Shown piece by piece: positions 36,694 to 48,040 of a stretch of 64,000 nucleotides of DNA. Location: contig MU859093.1 in NCBI GenBank assembly GCA_033297205.1, forward strand, positions 1-64,000, read 5' to 3'. Numbering within the stretch: the first letter of the stretch is position 1; every line of letters begins with the position of its first letter. The notes under the pieces were generated by a model. That model did not search any database and was not told where the DNA came from. It saw only the letters and a list, made by a program, of their open reading frames with translations. The position numbers and the translations under genes were made by a program. The DNA is from Pseudoneurospora amorphoporcata. Its lineage: Eukaryota > Ascomycota > Sordariomycetes > Sordariales > Sordariaceae.

Positions 36694-37065
36694 CAGTAAT
36701 GTCCCCTGTTAATGCAAACGATTCCGGCAGCCAGACTTCTTTGCAAAAGGGGGGGTTTTTGCAAAAGGGGGGGTTTTTGCAAAAGGGGGATCTCGTGCAC
36801 AGACCATACAGCGGCTCTTTGGCCACTTAAGATCGTCGCCGGGCCTAAAAAGTGGGTTACTTAGGATGGTCGGACCCCTGGTACATAGGTATAAGTATTC
36901 CCGCTTACCAAAATCAGACCCCTGTTAATGCAAATCTGGACCGTCACGGTTGCAAATAGCAATTAGCAGTCTGGGCCACCAGAGGGAATACAGGCAATCG
37001 AAATCCTTAGCAAAAGTGGGGGTTTTAGCAAAAGGGGGGGTTAGCATTAACAGGGGACATTACTG
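36694..37065. mobile_element. MITE-like element with TA target duplication
   Basis: The ends are perfect 22-bp inverted repeats (CAGTAATGTCCCCTGTTAAT followed by GC), flanked on each side by TA (36692-36693 and 37066-37067). A CAGT terminus with TA duplication is the hallmark of Tc1/mariner and pogo/Fot1-type transposons. At 372 bp with no coding frame, this would be a non-autonomous derivative. Inside is a degenerate third copy of the terminal sequence near 36918-36935 (CCCCTGTTAATGCAAA). A family of short G-rich units (TTGCAAAAGGGGGGGTTT type) appears near both ends in the same orientation. No matching autonomous copy is in the window. Confidence 0.75.
36741..36789. repeat. 18-bp G-rich tandem repeat inside the MITE
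   Basis: Two perfect units of TTGCAAAAGGGGGGGTTT are followed by a partial third. Related units (TTAGCAAAAGTGGGGG and TTAGCAAAAGGGGGGG) occur at 37007-37040, next to the right terminal repeat. Confidence 0.85.
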
Positions 37066-37067
37066 TA

Positions 37068-37700
37068 TGTACGATTCCAAGCCGCTGTCTTACCTAGCTA
37101 AAGCGTTTTTATGCTTCCGCGCTGAAGCCGAGCGGCTCTGTCAAACTTGTAACCCGTGCTGTCTGTTAGACAGACACCACACATTTGTCTAAATATTGGT
37201 GGCGTGGTGCAGAAGATGATGCACCGCATGATACCTGACCACTCGACCCAGGTGCGTCCACTTTGGATGATCACGGTACGGAACTCTAAAATCGAGGGGA
37301 CCTGCGGGATGATGGCGACCGGGACAGGGCCGACTGTAACTTTCCACCCAGCCCCACGGGTACGTCGAGATACGTACCGATCTGTCGGTGGTAATCTTAC
37401 AGGGGTGCAAATTACGCGCGCTTACCATTCCGTTTCTTCAGCACGATTCGGTATATACGAAAAATACGCAAAAGATTTCACTGATCTTATCGCAGCATCG
37501 CTGTGTCGCATCGACGGTCTCAAGTAAACATACTCACAGCACCCAATACCAGGCACGATATCTATGTACTTTCCCAACACACCTTGGTGAATCAACCGAC
37601 TCCTTGTTGGAAGCTTAGATTCACATCGCCCTTGCCTTCATATTAAATCCGAAGTTCCCAATCGCGCTGCTAGGTAGTTGGCCTTTCCTGAGAAACGACA
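37068..37700. other. Interval between the MITE and pop3
   Basis: The 633 bp contain the presumed pop3 promoter. A short frame of 123 codons has no recognisable character. No other feature is seen. Confidence 0.4.
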
Positions 37701-38596
37701 ATGGACCGAAAAAAGATTGTCCACCGTTTGGACACTCCCTTTTCCGCTGTTGAATGGTAGGTGTCACGGTCTCTCCCATTCGCAGATTCTCCATCTGTAA
37801 TTTCGAAGTGACATTTGTTTATTCACACATTTGCCCAGGCCCCAAATCAGCCAGGAAGACCAAGATGCCATCCTTGAACTCCTTTGTCAGTAAGTCAACC
37901 AGACCATCGCCTAATGCTCCTCTGCCTACCAACAGACTTTGCAGCTATAATCCTTGTCTAACATTCAACTATAGCCTCCTGTCTCCTCTAGGCCAATACC
38001 GAAGAGCCTTTGTAACCCCGTCCAAGGGGAAGCGGAAGCGGAAGCTGGCCGAACAACAAGGAGATGCCAAGACTCCTCAAGTTCCTCCTGCTCCAGAACT
38101 AGCCGCCCATGTTGATCTCGGCTTTTCAGCCATTTCTCGAAATCTGCAAGATCTGCCAGCTCTTGCTGCCAGTGAGAAGACAGATGAAGCCAAACGTGGC
38201 GAGCATGACGAGAAAGTGTCTAGTGGTGGTAAGAAGGCCCCTTACAGCATCGTCTTTGTGGCCCGCTCGGGCCAATCCTCGGCGTTCAACTGTCATTTCC
38301 CTCAAATGGTAGCGGTGGCCTCCAAGTCTCAGTCAAAGGAGGAGAAGATGAGACTGGTTGGATTTTCAAAGTCCTGCGAGGAAAGGCTAGCAACAGCTCT
38401 GGGTATTCCGAGAGTGTCCAGCGTTGCTCTGAGAGCAGACGCGCCGCAGGCAAAGGGCCTTGTAGACTTTGTGAGGGAACATGTGGCTCCCATTGAGGTG
38501 GCCTGGCTTCAGGAGGCCGGTTCGGGAAAGTTCTTGGAGACGAACATCGAGGCGGTTCCGACCAAGATCGGAAGCAAGAAGACGAAGAGCTCTTAG
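37701..38596 (+). CDS. pop3: RNase P / RNase MRP subunit Pop3
   Basis: Three exons, 37701-37756, 37839-37889 and 37975-38596, give 242 residues. The joined N-terminal half matches the fungal Pop3 signature: KKIVHRLDTPFSAVEWPQIS, then EDQDAILELL, then SPLGQYRRAFVTPSKGKRKR. Pop3 is a small protein subunit shared by RNase P (tRNA 5' processing) and RNase MRP (rRNA processing), both nucleolar/nuclear. The C-terminal half carries an L7Ae-like fold feature: a beta-strand PYSIVFVARSGQS, a helix around EERLATALGIPRVSSVAL, and a final strand VAPIEVAWLQ. A basic tail (KIGSKKTKSS) follows. The middle exon is only 51 nt and the second intron has a GTCTAAC branch site. The length is typical for filamentous fungi. 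Confidence 0.88.
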
Positions 38597-39354
38597 TGGC
38601 GGGAGGCAGCACAATCGCTTAGACAGCTGGAGAATTGCCAGGCAGCTTCAATACGCTTGGCTCACCAAAGATGGATTTGTTTGCTCCTTTGGGGCTCGGA
38701 TGAGTTGAAGGTGGATCACCAGGTTAGATGGAAGATACGCCATGCTTCCTAGAGGTGATACTCTGCCCACGAAAGACCATACATGCGCACCCAACCGCTC
38801 GTTCCAGGAGACCTGTATTTTGTTTTATTAATGATATCTTGAGCCCTTCACATACATCAGGGTTCCATGCTCATGGCTTGTATGATGTTTGCTTAACCGA
38901 CCTGTTTCTACACTTCCCTGAAAATTCAAAAACCCTTGATGAGTGGAACTTGAGGCCTAGGAAGGAACAACCTCCAATGTACGAAAAGTGCAATCACTCA
39001 CTCGTGCGCGCCTTCCCGCCTTAGTAACCCACACCAAAACGCGTACCCTAGCACGGCACATTCCCGCCAAAAACGCACACTCTCTTGGGGGCCTGATATT
39101 CTTCCGGGTGCTTTGACTTTCTTCCACTCGTCAACGTCTTTCTCTACCTTTGAGGTCTTCTTTTGAATGTCGTCGCCGCCAGCGAGAAGCCACACTTTCT
39201 CTTCCCTATTGCGCGTAGCGGGCCACAATACTGCGGACAATCGTCCTCTTCTTTCCTCACCTTGACAACATCCATCCTTCATCATTCATTCAACTACAAC
39301 AATCCTTCTGTGCCCTTTCTCATCACGCATTACCCTCACAACCCACTAGCAACC
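38597..39354. other. Intergenic region between pop3 and the RGG-motif gene
   Basis: The 758 bp hold the pop3 3' flank and a C/T-rich presumed promoter and leader of the next gene (39100-39354). No other feature is seen. Confidence 0.4.
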
Positions 39355-41327
39355 ATGACTCCGCTGGAGGAGGCTCGCGCTTTTCAAGCAGAAGCTACGA
39401 AAGGCCGCAATCGTCAGAAGGGGCGCCCCTCAGCTCGTGGCAGAGGCGGAGCTGGCCGAGGCCGTGGAGGTCTTCCAAGCACACCTCCTCGCTCCCCTTC
39501 TGCGCGCGGCGGTCGAGGTGGAGGTGGTCACGGAGGCTCTCTCCTCCAGCGCGCTACCTCTCGCGCTGTTGCCCAGCCCGTGCCTGTCACGCAGGAGCAG
39601 AGCGGACTTCCTTCCACGCCCTCATTTACGCCTCAGAAGAACAAACCTCGTCCACATGCCATTCCTATCGTGCCACCCCCTTCCGCCAACAGCGGGCTCA
39701 CCCTATCTGTGTCCTCTTCCGGTATCGAGACCTCCATCCATGCCCGGCAAGGTATGTTTATCAATCAGCCCTTTTACGTATGATGTGTGTCTCTAACCAT
39801 TCATTATAGCTGCCCCCAAAGACACTGCCCCCGCCTCTGGACCAAACATGTCTCAAGCTCCTGCAACAAGAGCCTCCTCGTCTATTGAGGAGTCTTCTCA
39901 TTCAGCTGGACCCATGGCACACCAGTGGCAACCGAGACTCCACACGGTCAAAGCCAGGGGAGGACGTCGTCTCAGAATGAGCAGATTTGCGACTAAAGAA
40001 GAAGATGACGAAGTGTGGGCCTTCTGGAACGACGATAAACCCGTTCCTGTTGGACAGGTCAGATATTACCAGGAAGAATATGAGCAGACGAAGAAGACAA
40101 ATGAGCTACAGAAGCCTAGCTCATCCAACTCACAACACAACGCCCCGAAGCGAGGCACAGAGGTTCTAAGTGCGGCCACTTGTCGCACCCAGAGTGAGCC
40201 CAGCATTGCGGACAAGAAGACCAAGGACGAGATCAAAGCCAAGAAAGAGCCTGCTAAATTAGTGATGGCATCTTCTCCCGTCTCCACCGCCAAAGCGCTT
40301 TCTTCCTTGGCCCCTACTCTTGCAAAGGCCCTCGCCCACCCCAGGAGCGGGAAATCTGGTCCCAAGAACGGGGTCAATCTTCCTCTTGACAATTCCAGTA
40401 CCACAGCCGACCACAAGGACACCCCCGAGAAAGAGGGCAAAGTCCAGAGCAAGGCTGAGGCCGAAAAGTCGAGGGGAAAAGGAGAGGCAGAGATGACGAC
40501 TCACGACAAGTCCTCCTCCTCCGTCGGCGTTCTCGGCTGCAAGATTAACGTCGACAGGAAGGCACATGCAAAGCTTAAGGAAGGTATGGAGCCAAAGAAA
40601 GAAGCGAACGCCGTGATCAAGCCTAGCGATGAAGTCAACGTTGAGGTCTCGGGTGAACCGGCACCAGTTGACTCCAAGACCCCCAATGCCCAGGAGCTCG
40701 AGCGCGTTGCGCTCCTTCTTGAACGTGAAAAGCTAGAGCAGCAGCTCGCTCGTGAGATTGAGGAGGAGGAGGCGGCTCTGGCAGAAATGGCAAAGCAGAT
40801 TGCCATCAAGAAGGCCAACGCCAAAAGGTTGATGAAAGCCAGGGCCGCAAAGCTCGATGTCAGTTCCGCTAGTTCGGATGCTCCATGCGTCTTTCAGCAA
40901 GTCACCAATGCGGGTCCCACCTCGAACGATGCCTATCAAGGTGCTTCTGCGGCAGTCTCTTTCACACCGTCCACGTCAAACTTTGGAGGAGCGCAATCCG
41001 CTACCCCTGTTCTCACTGAAAACACCCCAGCAATGGTCAACGAGGGTGGTTTCGACAATCACACCTCGGTGCTGCAGAACACTGGAGTTGAGTAAACCTG
41101 ATTCTCTGAAGGGTCTATCTTGTCATACTAACGTGGACCAACTTTTAACAGGTACCTTGCCCAACACTGCATCCAACTCTATGGATGACTTGATGGACCT
41201 CGATTTCAATCCAGCTACCATGCAGTACGTTCCGCATTCCACTCTAATTTCTCCCTTGGGTTTCAGCAATGGCCATTCCTCTTTTGGTAATGGCCTCCAG
41301 AAGGCTGAGGAGGAGGAAGAGCTCTAG
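39355..41327 (+). CDS. Uncharacterised RGG-motif, coiled-coil protein
   Basis: Exon 1 (39355-39751) and exon 2 (39810-41091) are clear, and I do not recognise the family. Residues ~20-65 form an RGG/GAR region (GRGGAGRGRGGLPSTP and ARGGRGGGGHGG), typical of RNA-binding or arginine-methylated proteins. After a disordered Ser/Lys-rich middle, residues ~440-500 form a charged coiled coil (LLEREKLEQQLAREIEEEE). The 3' end is uncertain. The best splice signals (GTAAAC donor, ACTAAC branch, TTTTAACAG) give an intron 41092-41151 and a short tail ending at 41188 (571 residues). An alternative acceptor at 41266 (GGGTTTCAG) yields an acidic tail (NGHSSFGNGLQKAEEEEEL) ending at 41327 (579 residues). The downstream frame DDLMDLDFNPATMQ also looks protein-like but needs a poor donor. 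The start has a good context (CAACCATGACT). A nuclear or ribonucleoprotein role is only inferred. Confidence 0.7.
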
Positions 41328-42582
41328 GATCTTCTTTGATCCTATATTCCCAGATGAGATGTGGGTGCTTTTTTTGAGTATTGTGCATATTTGCGGCATG
41401 GAGATATAGCTCCCAACAACAACTCCGTTTCTGTCCACGCCATCAACTTCGAGAAATAGAACTATCTCGAAACAAGCTACCCTGCCATCGAGAAGAATCA
41501 CATCAAACAAGCCGAGGGCTTTACCGATAACTACCAACCCGTCGACCCCCTTTTTTTTTGTCGCGTTACATCATAATTACATGTTCGGTACCTGGAGGCA
41601 CACCAAAGATTTATGAAGTATTCACGCCAGTTCACTGATCGCTTTCACGAGTGGTGGGAGGGAAAACATTACGTGAACAACAATAGGCGAAGATCCGACC
41701 TCTGGGCTCGGACATTCAGTTTTCTAGAGCAGTGGGAAGGGCCATGAGGTTTGGAGGTGTATGCGCGCGAGGTATTCCCACTAAAGGAGCAAGCCAACGG
41801 CCTCACATGACCGAGGGAGGGCGAGGGAGGCAGTGGCAATAATAGTATCGACATTCATCATGATAGTCGCAGACAGAAGGCGGAGCATTACCACCAGAAC
41901 GAACATCAAAACGGAGACAACAGGACGAATGGGCATGCCGAACAAATTGTTTGATGTGGCCGTATGTATCCGCTCATTGTTTGCTGTAATAGCAATCCTA
42001 GGTACCAAGTTTTGTTCGTCTGAGAGACAGGACCATATCATATGGGCGCCAGCGGAGGAAAGGTTCATTGAACACAGAGTGGCTTAGCGAAAGAAGTGTG
42101 GTGATGTCAAGGAAATATCCAGAACCTTTTGGGAGGGCAAGGTATTGGTAGATGAAGAATTTTCATGTCATCGTTCTTGCTTGTTCGGCTAGGTAGAAGT
42201 TGCCGGTCCCGGCCATACTACCGTTTATTGGTAGCAGTGTCTTGAAGAATCCTGAACGCTACGGCGGCTTGGAGATTTTACATTCGTGTTTGTTAATTGT
42301 AGCGAGAACAGTTAGAACCCAAAACAATAAACGTCAAAAAAAATCACAAACGGTTCCCTATCGATTTGTGGAAGACAACGCTTCATATGCACATTTCTCA
42401 ATGAATGAACATGCAGAATATCGCACGCAGACATAGATTATTGCAACCGCTGATCACTCCAAGAGATAAAGCGCAACTTTCTTTGACAACAGATTACAGA
42501 GACTGTGATATATCCAGAAGCAAATAGCTGCCAAACAACCTGTCGGATCTCCGCAGGCCTCACCGGGTGTAGTCATCAATCC
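41328..42582. other. Convergent intergenic region
   Basis: The 1.25 kb lie between the 3' ends of the RGG-motif gene (+) and palB (-) and should contain both terminators. A T11 run lies near 41550. No gene is seen. Confidence 0.45.
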
Positions 42583-45500
42583 TCATTTAACAACCCCCCA
42601 AGCCCCAATATTCACTACCCCATCACTCAATATCTCCACATGCACTTCTCCTCCTTCTCGTTCCTCACTTATTTGCCCCTGGTTTTGACCACCACCACCA
42701 ATCTGCTCAACAACCAACCACAGCCCACCATAACTCCGAATAACATCCGGATCCAAATCTACCTCCCTCGTTCTTAGTCCAAGACTAGCATCCGCGAATT
42801 CCCCCTTGGCGCTGTACCCTTCCGTCTCTGCCACTTCATGTCCATGTCCATGCCCCCTTCCCAACCTTTCTTCCAGACTTAGAGAGCTGAGACTAGCCGC
42901 CAACTCCCCACCGCCTCCCGAAGCTGTGCTGGCTAATACTCGCTTGCGTCCTTCGATGGTGCCTAATTCAAGCGCCACTCTCACCATTATCGTCGTGGAT
43001 TGTGTCGTCTTGGCTGATCTAGCCAGCACGCTAGCCCTTGTGAGTCTGCTCACATCTACCCTCGCGCGGTGGACCCGTCGTTCACTACTGCCGGAGGAAC
43101 TGACGACAGGGGGGACAGGTGTGCGTAACCTCCCCGCAGCATCGGACAAGATGGGGTTGACGGTAAAAGGACAAGCGGCGCTGACGCGGAGGGAGTAGCG
43201 TCCTGTTTGACCGGGCTCGTAGGTGGAGAGGACTATAGTGTATGTTCCCGGGTCGACGAGGTGCGTAGCACTGTGGCTGTTGGACGATGATGTTGGGGAC
43301 GACACGGAGGAGGGATTTGTGTTGGTGTTGAAAGATGGTAGAGTGGAAGCAAACGTGCAACCGCGCTGGTACTCGGCGCTCGAGCAGATGAGGTCGCGGC
43401 CCACGACGGCTGTGACGCGTTGTCCACCGCTGGAGTAGAGGACGGCGATGTGAACTGGCAAATTATCGGCACGCTCGGTGCTGAGGACCAGAGACAGGGG
43501 AGAAGGGTGGGTCAAGGTAAGGGTGTATTGCGGGTTCGTGACGTAGGATGGGTAAACGGTTGAGCCGCCGGCTGTGCGGCGGGTCCAGGCTCCTGTTATG
43601 GTTTCGCTGTAGGGAAGCGGGTCGGAGGCGGGGGAGATGGTAAGCGGTGAGTTGGAGAAGAAGGATAAGGTGAAGGAGTAAGAAGGCAAGGGGAGATCGG
43701 ATTGAGCGATGACGAGGGTTTGTGCGACGCCCGGCGTGGGAGAGTAGCGGAGGAGCGTGTTGGGGCTGTCGACGTAAGGACCTTGGTGCAGGGCGTGGTG
43801 GGATCCTTCGGATAAGGGGATGCGGGTTCCTGGAGGGTGCGAGGCGAAGAGGGAGAGGGACATGTAGCCGAGGGATTTTGGGGGCTGGTGTATGTTGTGG
43901 AAGTCGTGTTCTTGCTTGCGCTCGCGGAGGATGTCGAGCTCGGAGTCTTGCCAGTGCCTGTTGAGGAGGACCCAGACTGGGCTGCCGGTGGGGGAGAGGA
44001 CACTGTATTGGGGGTTTTGGGTGAAGACGAGCTCTTCGGCTTTGGGAGGGATCGACCATGTGAAATGGTAGTCTTGGCGGAAGCGGAAGAGGGAGGGACT
44101 CCAGTTGACGTAGAGCGAGTCGAAGTGTTGGAGGACGTCCTCGAAGGTCATCCAGAAGGTGTTGGACATGCTCTCTTCTGGGGAATCGCTTCTGTCGGTG
44201 CGCAAGGTGGCTGTTGAGCCTACGCCGGTCCAGACCAAGCTGTCGCGCCATGGGTTCTTCACAAGGAAGAGTCGGTTGTCGCCGTCGTTCCGCAGGTCGA
44301 GTACTGCGTAGTCGTGTTCTCTAACTAGGCCGAGGGTTCGCTCTTCTTCCCGAGAGAGTTTTCCGGTACCGAGTGTCACCAGCGCATTGCTTTGGTCGTA
44401 CGCTGTTTTGATGCGGTTCCATGTCTCGTTCAATTCGATATCATCGCTGTCAATACCGTTAGCCAATCTCTTCTGGGGACAAAGGTTGCAAGGAGTGTCC
44501 CTCACTTTTGAAGAAAGATTTGCTCAGGAATCCAACCGGTAAGAGCGTGCAAGTCCGTTCCAGAGTTGCTGCCAGGAAAGTCATAGCCGCCTCGAATCTT
44601 CAAGTAGGCTTTCTCGACCAATGCTGGCCAGATGAGGTGAGGATTGCGCCCGTCCACAACATAAAGCGTGCGCTCGGAGGAAGAAGTCGGGAGACGGTCG
44701 TCTATGAGCACCTTGCGCCAACAGCCATTGAAGTACATGCGGAAGATGTACTTGCCGTTTTGTGAGACAGCTGGCCGTTTGGCATCCTCGTCATAAGGGT
44801 ACATGAGAGAGGGAAGCAACTGGTTTGCGTTAGTGTAACTGCGCATCTGTCACAGAAAGATCATCTTCTGCGCTTACCGAGCCTGTTCTTGGGCCGAGTT
44901 GCCGGATAGCAGCGCACAAGCTTGCGACGACCGAACAGTCGGTTGCCAAATCCTGACCGAGGTCAATGCTTTCCGTGGCAGTCATCAAGACATTCGACCC
45001 CCGTTCTGGCACATCCAAGAAAATCTCATGCGGCCTCTTCCAACCGGCAAATATGTCTTGCTGCTCCGGGGAGAGGGTAAAGGGCGAATGGTCCCTGTGA
45101 CACAGTTAGGCAAGGCCATTTTTTTCATCCCGTAGCTCGACATAACATACGTATAACACCCATCGGCTGCCTTTGAGGCGGCAAATTCATCTGGACCCGG
45201 AGTCTTCTCCCATGGTGGGAAGATGTTGCCGTGCAACTTGGACGACTTCAGAATAAGAGTTTTCTCGGCAATGGTCAGGGTCCGTGTCGATTCGGGCACG
45301 GGCGGGCGGGCAGAAGTAGCGGCGGCTTTGGCATTGGCTTTGAGTCGTTCACCAAGGGCTATGAGGTCGCTACATTTTCGCTGTAGGCGGTTGCGGTCTT
45401 TGGGATTGGCGGCTTTTTCGGCTGCGCGCATATAAATCTCAGCGGCGGCAATGGCATGGTTGAGTGCTTCTTGGCCATGAGATTCGGCGAGACGACGCTC

Positions 45501-45587
45501 GTGTTCCTAGCCAAAAAGTTAGATGTAAAGCTCTATCGAGACATGGTATGGGGGTGTCAGGCATATTACCAAAGCTCTAGCCTCCAT
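42583..45587 (-). CDS. palB: Calpain-like cysteine protease PalB/Rim13
   Basis: Five exons (45587-45570, 45506-45151, 45094-44878, 44819-44506 and 44446-42583) give 922 residues, similar to fungal PalB. The N-terminus carries an MIT-type helical region (residues ~5-60, AESHGQEALNHAIAAAEIYM), which would bind ESCRT-III. The calpain core has the triad: Cys178 in DLATDCSVVASLCAA, His346 in REHDYAVLDL and Asn366 in VKNPWRDSLVW. NGKYIFRMYFNGCWRKVLID and WPALVEKAYLKIRGGYDFPG are also diagnostic. The C-terminal half contains two beta-rich calpain-III-like domains. PalB/Rim13 acts at endosomes in the ambient-pH pathway, where it is the proposed protease for the first cleavage of PacC/Rim101. Exon 1 encodes just MEARAL. 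Introns are 56-63 nt, and two of them extend past earlier AG dinucleotides to canonical CTAAC-dependent acceptors. Confidence 0.93.
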
Positions 45588-45804
45588 CGTGACACTTGGG
45601 AAAGGACGATGGTGTAAAAGCTGTATGCATACTTGGGGATGCTCAGTTTTTGAGTCCTCTCCTGGGACCGTAGTTGGGCGAATGTTTGTGTGAAATATGG
45701 GTGTGAAGTATATGTATAAAGGCGAGATTAAGGACGAATGCCGACTAGGATCCAGACAAGAAACACGTGTGGATGGATGGATGACACGGATATGGATAGA
45801 CTAG

Positions 45805-46370
45805 TTAGACTAGTTCTATTCTGCTTGGTGAGATGCCGGCGGCCTCTAGGGTCGAATCGAGGACAGAATAGAAGAGAGGACGAATAAAGAGGCCTGATTG
45901 CCCAATATCGTACTGTAATTCGCGAAAAGGAACGGGACCCCATACAGCGACCTCGCGTATGTATCGAGCTTTCACTTGCTGGAACTGGGGACGCCACCTT
46001 GATGTGGTTCTTGGCGGCAGCGAGTGTCCATCCGTCTTCCGCATCGACTCCAGCACACCGGATGTTTTACTTTTTGGCCGTGGAAGCCGAAGATGTAAAA
46101 ACGGCCCGGTTCTTCTGCCCACTTGCCAAAGGGGCCACCGACGGTTCGTCCAGCGCCCAGCTTGATGTAGTATCCCGGTCCTTTGCGGAACTCGAGCCAG
46201 GGCGGTGCAGTTATTCTGCGGTAGTGCCAACAGTGACAGTGGGTGTCGGTGGAGATATCGGCGCATTCCCTTCTCAAGTCGGAGTGAATGCCGCGTTGTG
46301 CTGCAGGACGGCGTGGCAGGTGAGACAGGGGAAGCCCTACCGGCCTATCTGGGAAACGAGAACCCTCAGC
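45805..46370 (-). pseudogene. Coding-like remnant or unmodelled gene fragment
   Basis: A stop-free stretch reads with strong protein character: HCWHYRRITAPPWLEFRKG, then GYYIKLGAGRTVGGPFGKW, then RFYIFGFHGQK. It can continue in either of two ways. One is a one-base frame change at 46070 into SGVLESMRKTDGHS and onward. The other is an 86-nt intron (46070-45985, GTAAAA to CCCCAG, poor branch site) into FQQVKARYIREVAVWGPVPF. Either ends at the same stop, at 45805. No upstream ATG is in frame before a stop near 46370. I do not recognise the family. It may be a decayed gene, or the 3' part of a gene whose first exon I could not place. Confidence 0.35.
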
Positions 46371-47610
46371 TTCCTATTCTGTCAGTGGAACCTTGGCGCC
46401 TCCCGGTTGGCGGTGTTACCGGTGAATCGTAAGTTGGAGTTGGAGACGGGGTCGGAGCGACGGAGGGTGGTGGTGACTCTGGTGAGAGGAGTTCATGTGG
46501 GATTGGGTCCTTGATGAGGAAAAAAAACAGATACGGCGGACGAGTCAGTTCGAAACCACCAGGGCCGTTTTGAACAGCTTGGGACTTGAAAGTGGAACAA
46601 GTTACTATAAGAAGAACCTTCACAACTCCAAAAGCGGTCAATATCGGATCTTGTGATAGTTCCTGTGTCAATTCCTCCCCTTTTCCGTGTTTCTTGTTTC
46701 TTACTGTACCTAACAATTTCCTTAGCACGGTCCAGGGTTGAGGTACTCAAGTCTACAGTGCCGTATCGCTGCTGTCAAACGCTCTCAACAGCACCAACGG
46801 TACCCCGCATCGGCCGATAAAGGTACAGTACTGACACCAAAGAACGGGACAGCGGGATACCGATGCAATGCAAGAGAGCCCCGCCAATGACGGGATGATG
46901 GGATCTGCTGTTCCTGCGCCCTGGAGCCTCGCATGCCATGAGGCCATGGTGGGGCATCGCGGCTTTTAGCGCCTTTAGCGGCCTCGGCATGCGTTGGGCC
47001 AACGAGGTTCTCTTCAGCCTGATTGCCGGGTGCTCCCAGTTGGCGGCGCCGAGTCTGTCAGGCATTTGCTTGGGACATGGAGGTGCTTCGGGTTTCCCGA
47101 CCGCCGAGGTGATCGGGCCACGCCAAGGGAGCCGGAGACTGGATGCCGAAGAATTTACAGTCTGCACAAAGATCATGGCTTGGACGCCGAAACGGTGAGA
47201 ACGGTCAACAAACTTGATGGTTGGCTTTCATCACCTACCTTGGCTACTCAGCCACTCGGGGACGCCGTTGTGTGCCAAAAGCTCAAGTACCTAGACGATC
47301 GCCACCATGGTACTACCTAGGTACACAGCCTTATGCCAATGCTTTGGGATTTTTGGATATCAAGAATCAAGCCTCTGTTTGCCGAGTGCTCGTCACTCGG
47401 ATCACGTCTTGGAGCAGACCATTAACCCCGCGTCTTCCAATGCGCAGGTCTTTTCCCTATCAGCACCTTCGGATTTGCCGAACACGGTCCTCGGATGTGT
47501 TGCCGGAGAGCGGGCAGGGCCGCTTGAACGTTGTGCCATGGCATCTGTGTAAACCGTCTCGTAAACTTATATCCGATCTTCGTTCCTCACTCTCCAAGGC
47601 CGTGGTCTTG

Positions 47611-48040
47611 TCATCCAACTTCGAACCTGGTGGAGGAAAAAAGCCGATAAACTTTGACGACCTTTACGAAAAAAAGGCCTTTGGTCTGCCGTTGACTCAG
47701 CATCTCCAATAGGCTTTGAGAGCACAATGCCCACCACCAATCCCTGGTCCAAGTTATTGTTCGAAAACTCTGCTTCAACTCGCATGTTGTTTCAGCACGC
47801 CGGCGTAACAAATACGCTTGTGGGGATCCCCTCGGGTGATTCCAGGGTGTCCCGGATTTCTTGTCGTCGAGAGTCAAAATATGCTTTGCCCTTCAAGCCT
47901 CCTTTCGGAATAGAGAAAATCGACCAGTTTGCGCAGCTGTTCTGAGATACCTGGCGACAGCAGTCCCCTCTTCGCCAGTTTGTCGAGTACAAAATCATGA
48001 AGGCTGGTTGTTGCTGGCTGACTAAATCATCGAGATACAA
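47611..48040 (-). pseudogene. Possible decayed coding sequence
   Basis: Three overlapping frames each read like protein for 40-80 codons. One contains HDFVLDKLAKRGLLSPGISE and continues to LVDFLYSERRLEGQ before a stop at 47873. The next frame then continues as LDDKKSGTPWNHPRGSPQAY. The pattern suggests a frameshifted relic. No family is recognised, and chance cannot be excluded. Confidence 0.2.

Noticed and set aside
43463..44251. 262-codon Arg/Pro/Leu-rich minus-strand frame
   Set aside because: It is a frame-shifted shadow of the palB coding sequence.
44447..44505. 33-nt intron in palB ending at CCCCAG
   Set aside because: Too short and without a branch site. The 59-nt alternative with GGCTAAC and GACAG is canonical and keeps the calpain frame.
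44820..44877. 31-nt intron in palB ending at the first CAG
   Set aside because: In phase, but below the workable intron size and without a branch site. The 58-nt intron to the later CAG has a CTAAC branch and is also in phase.
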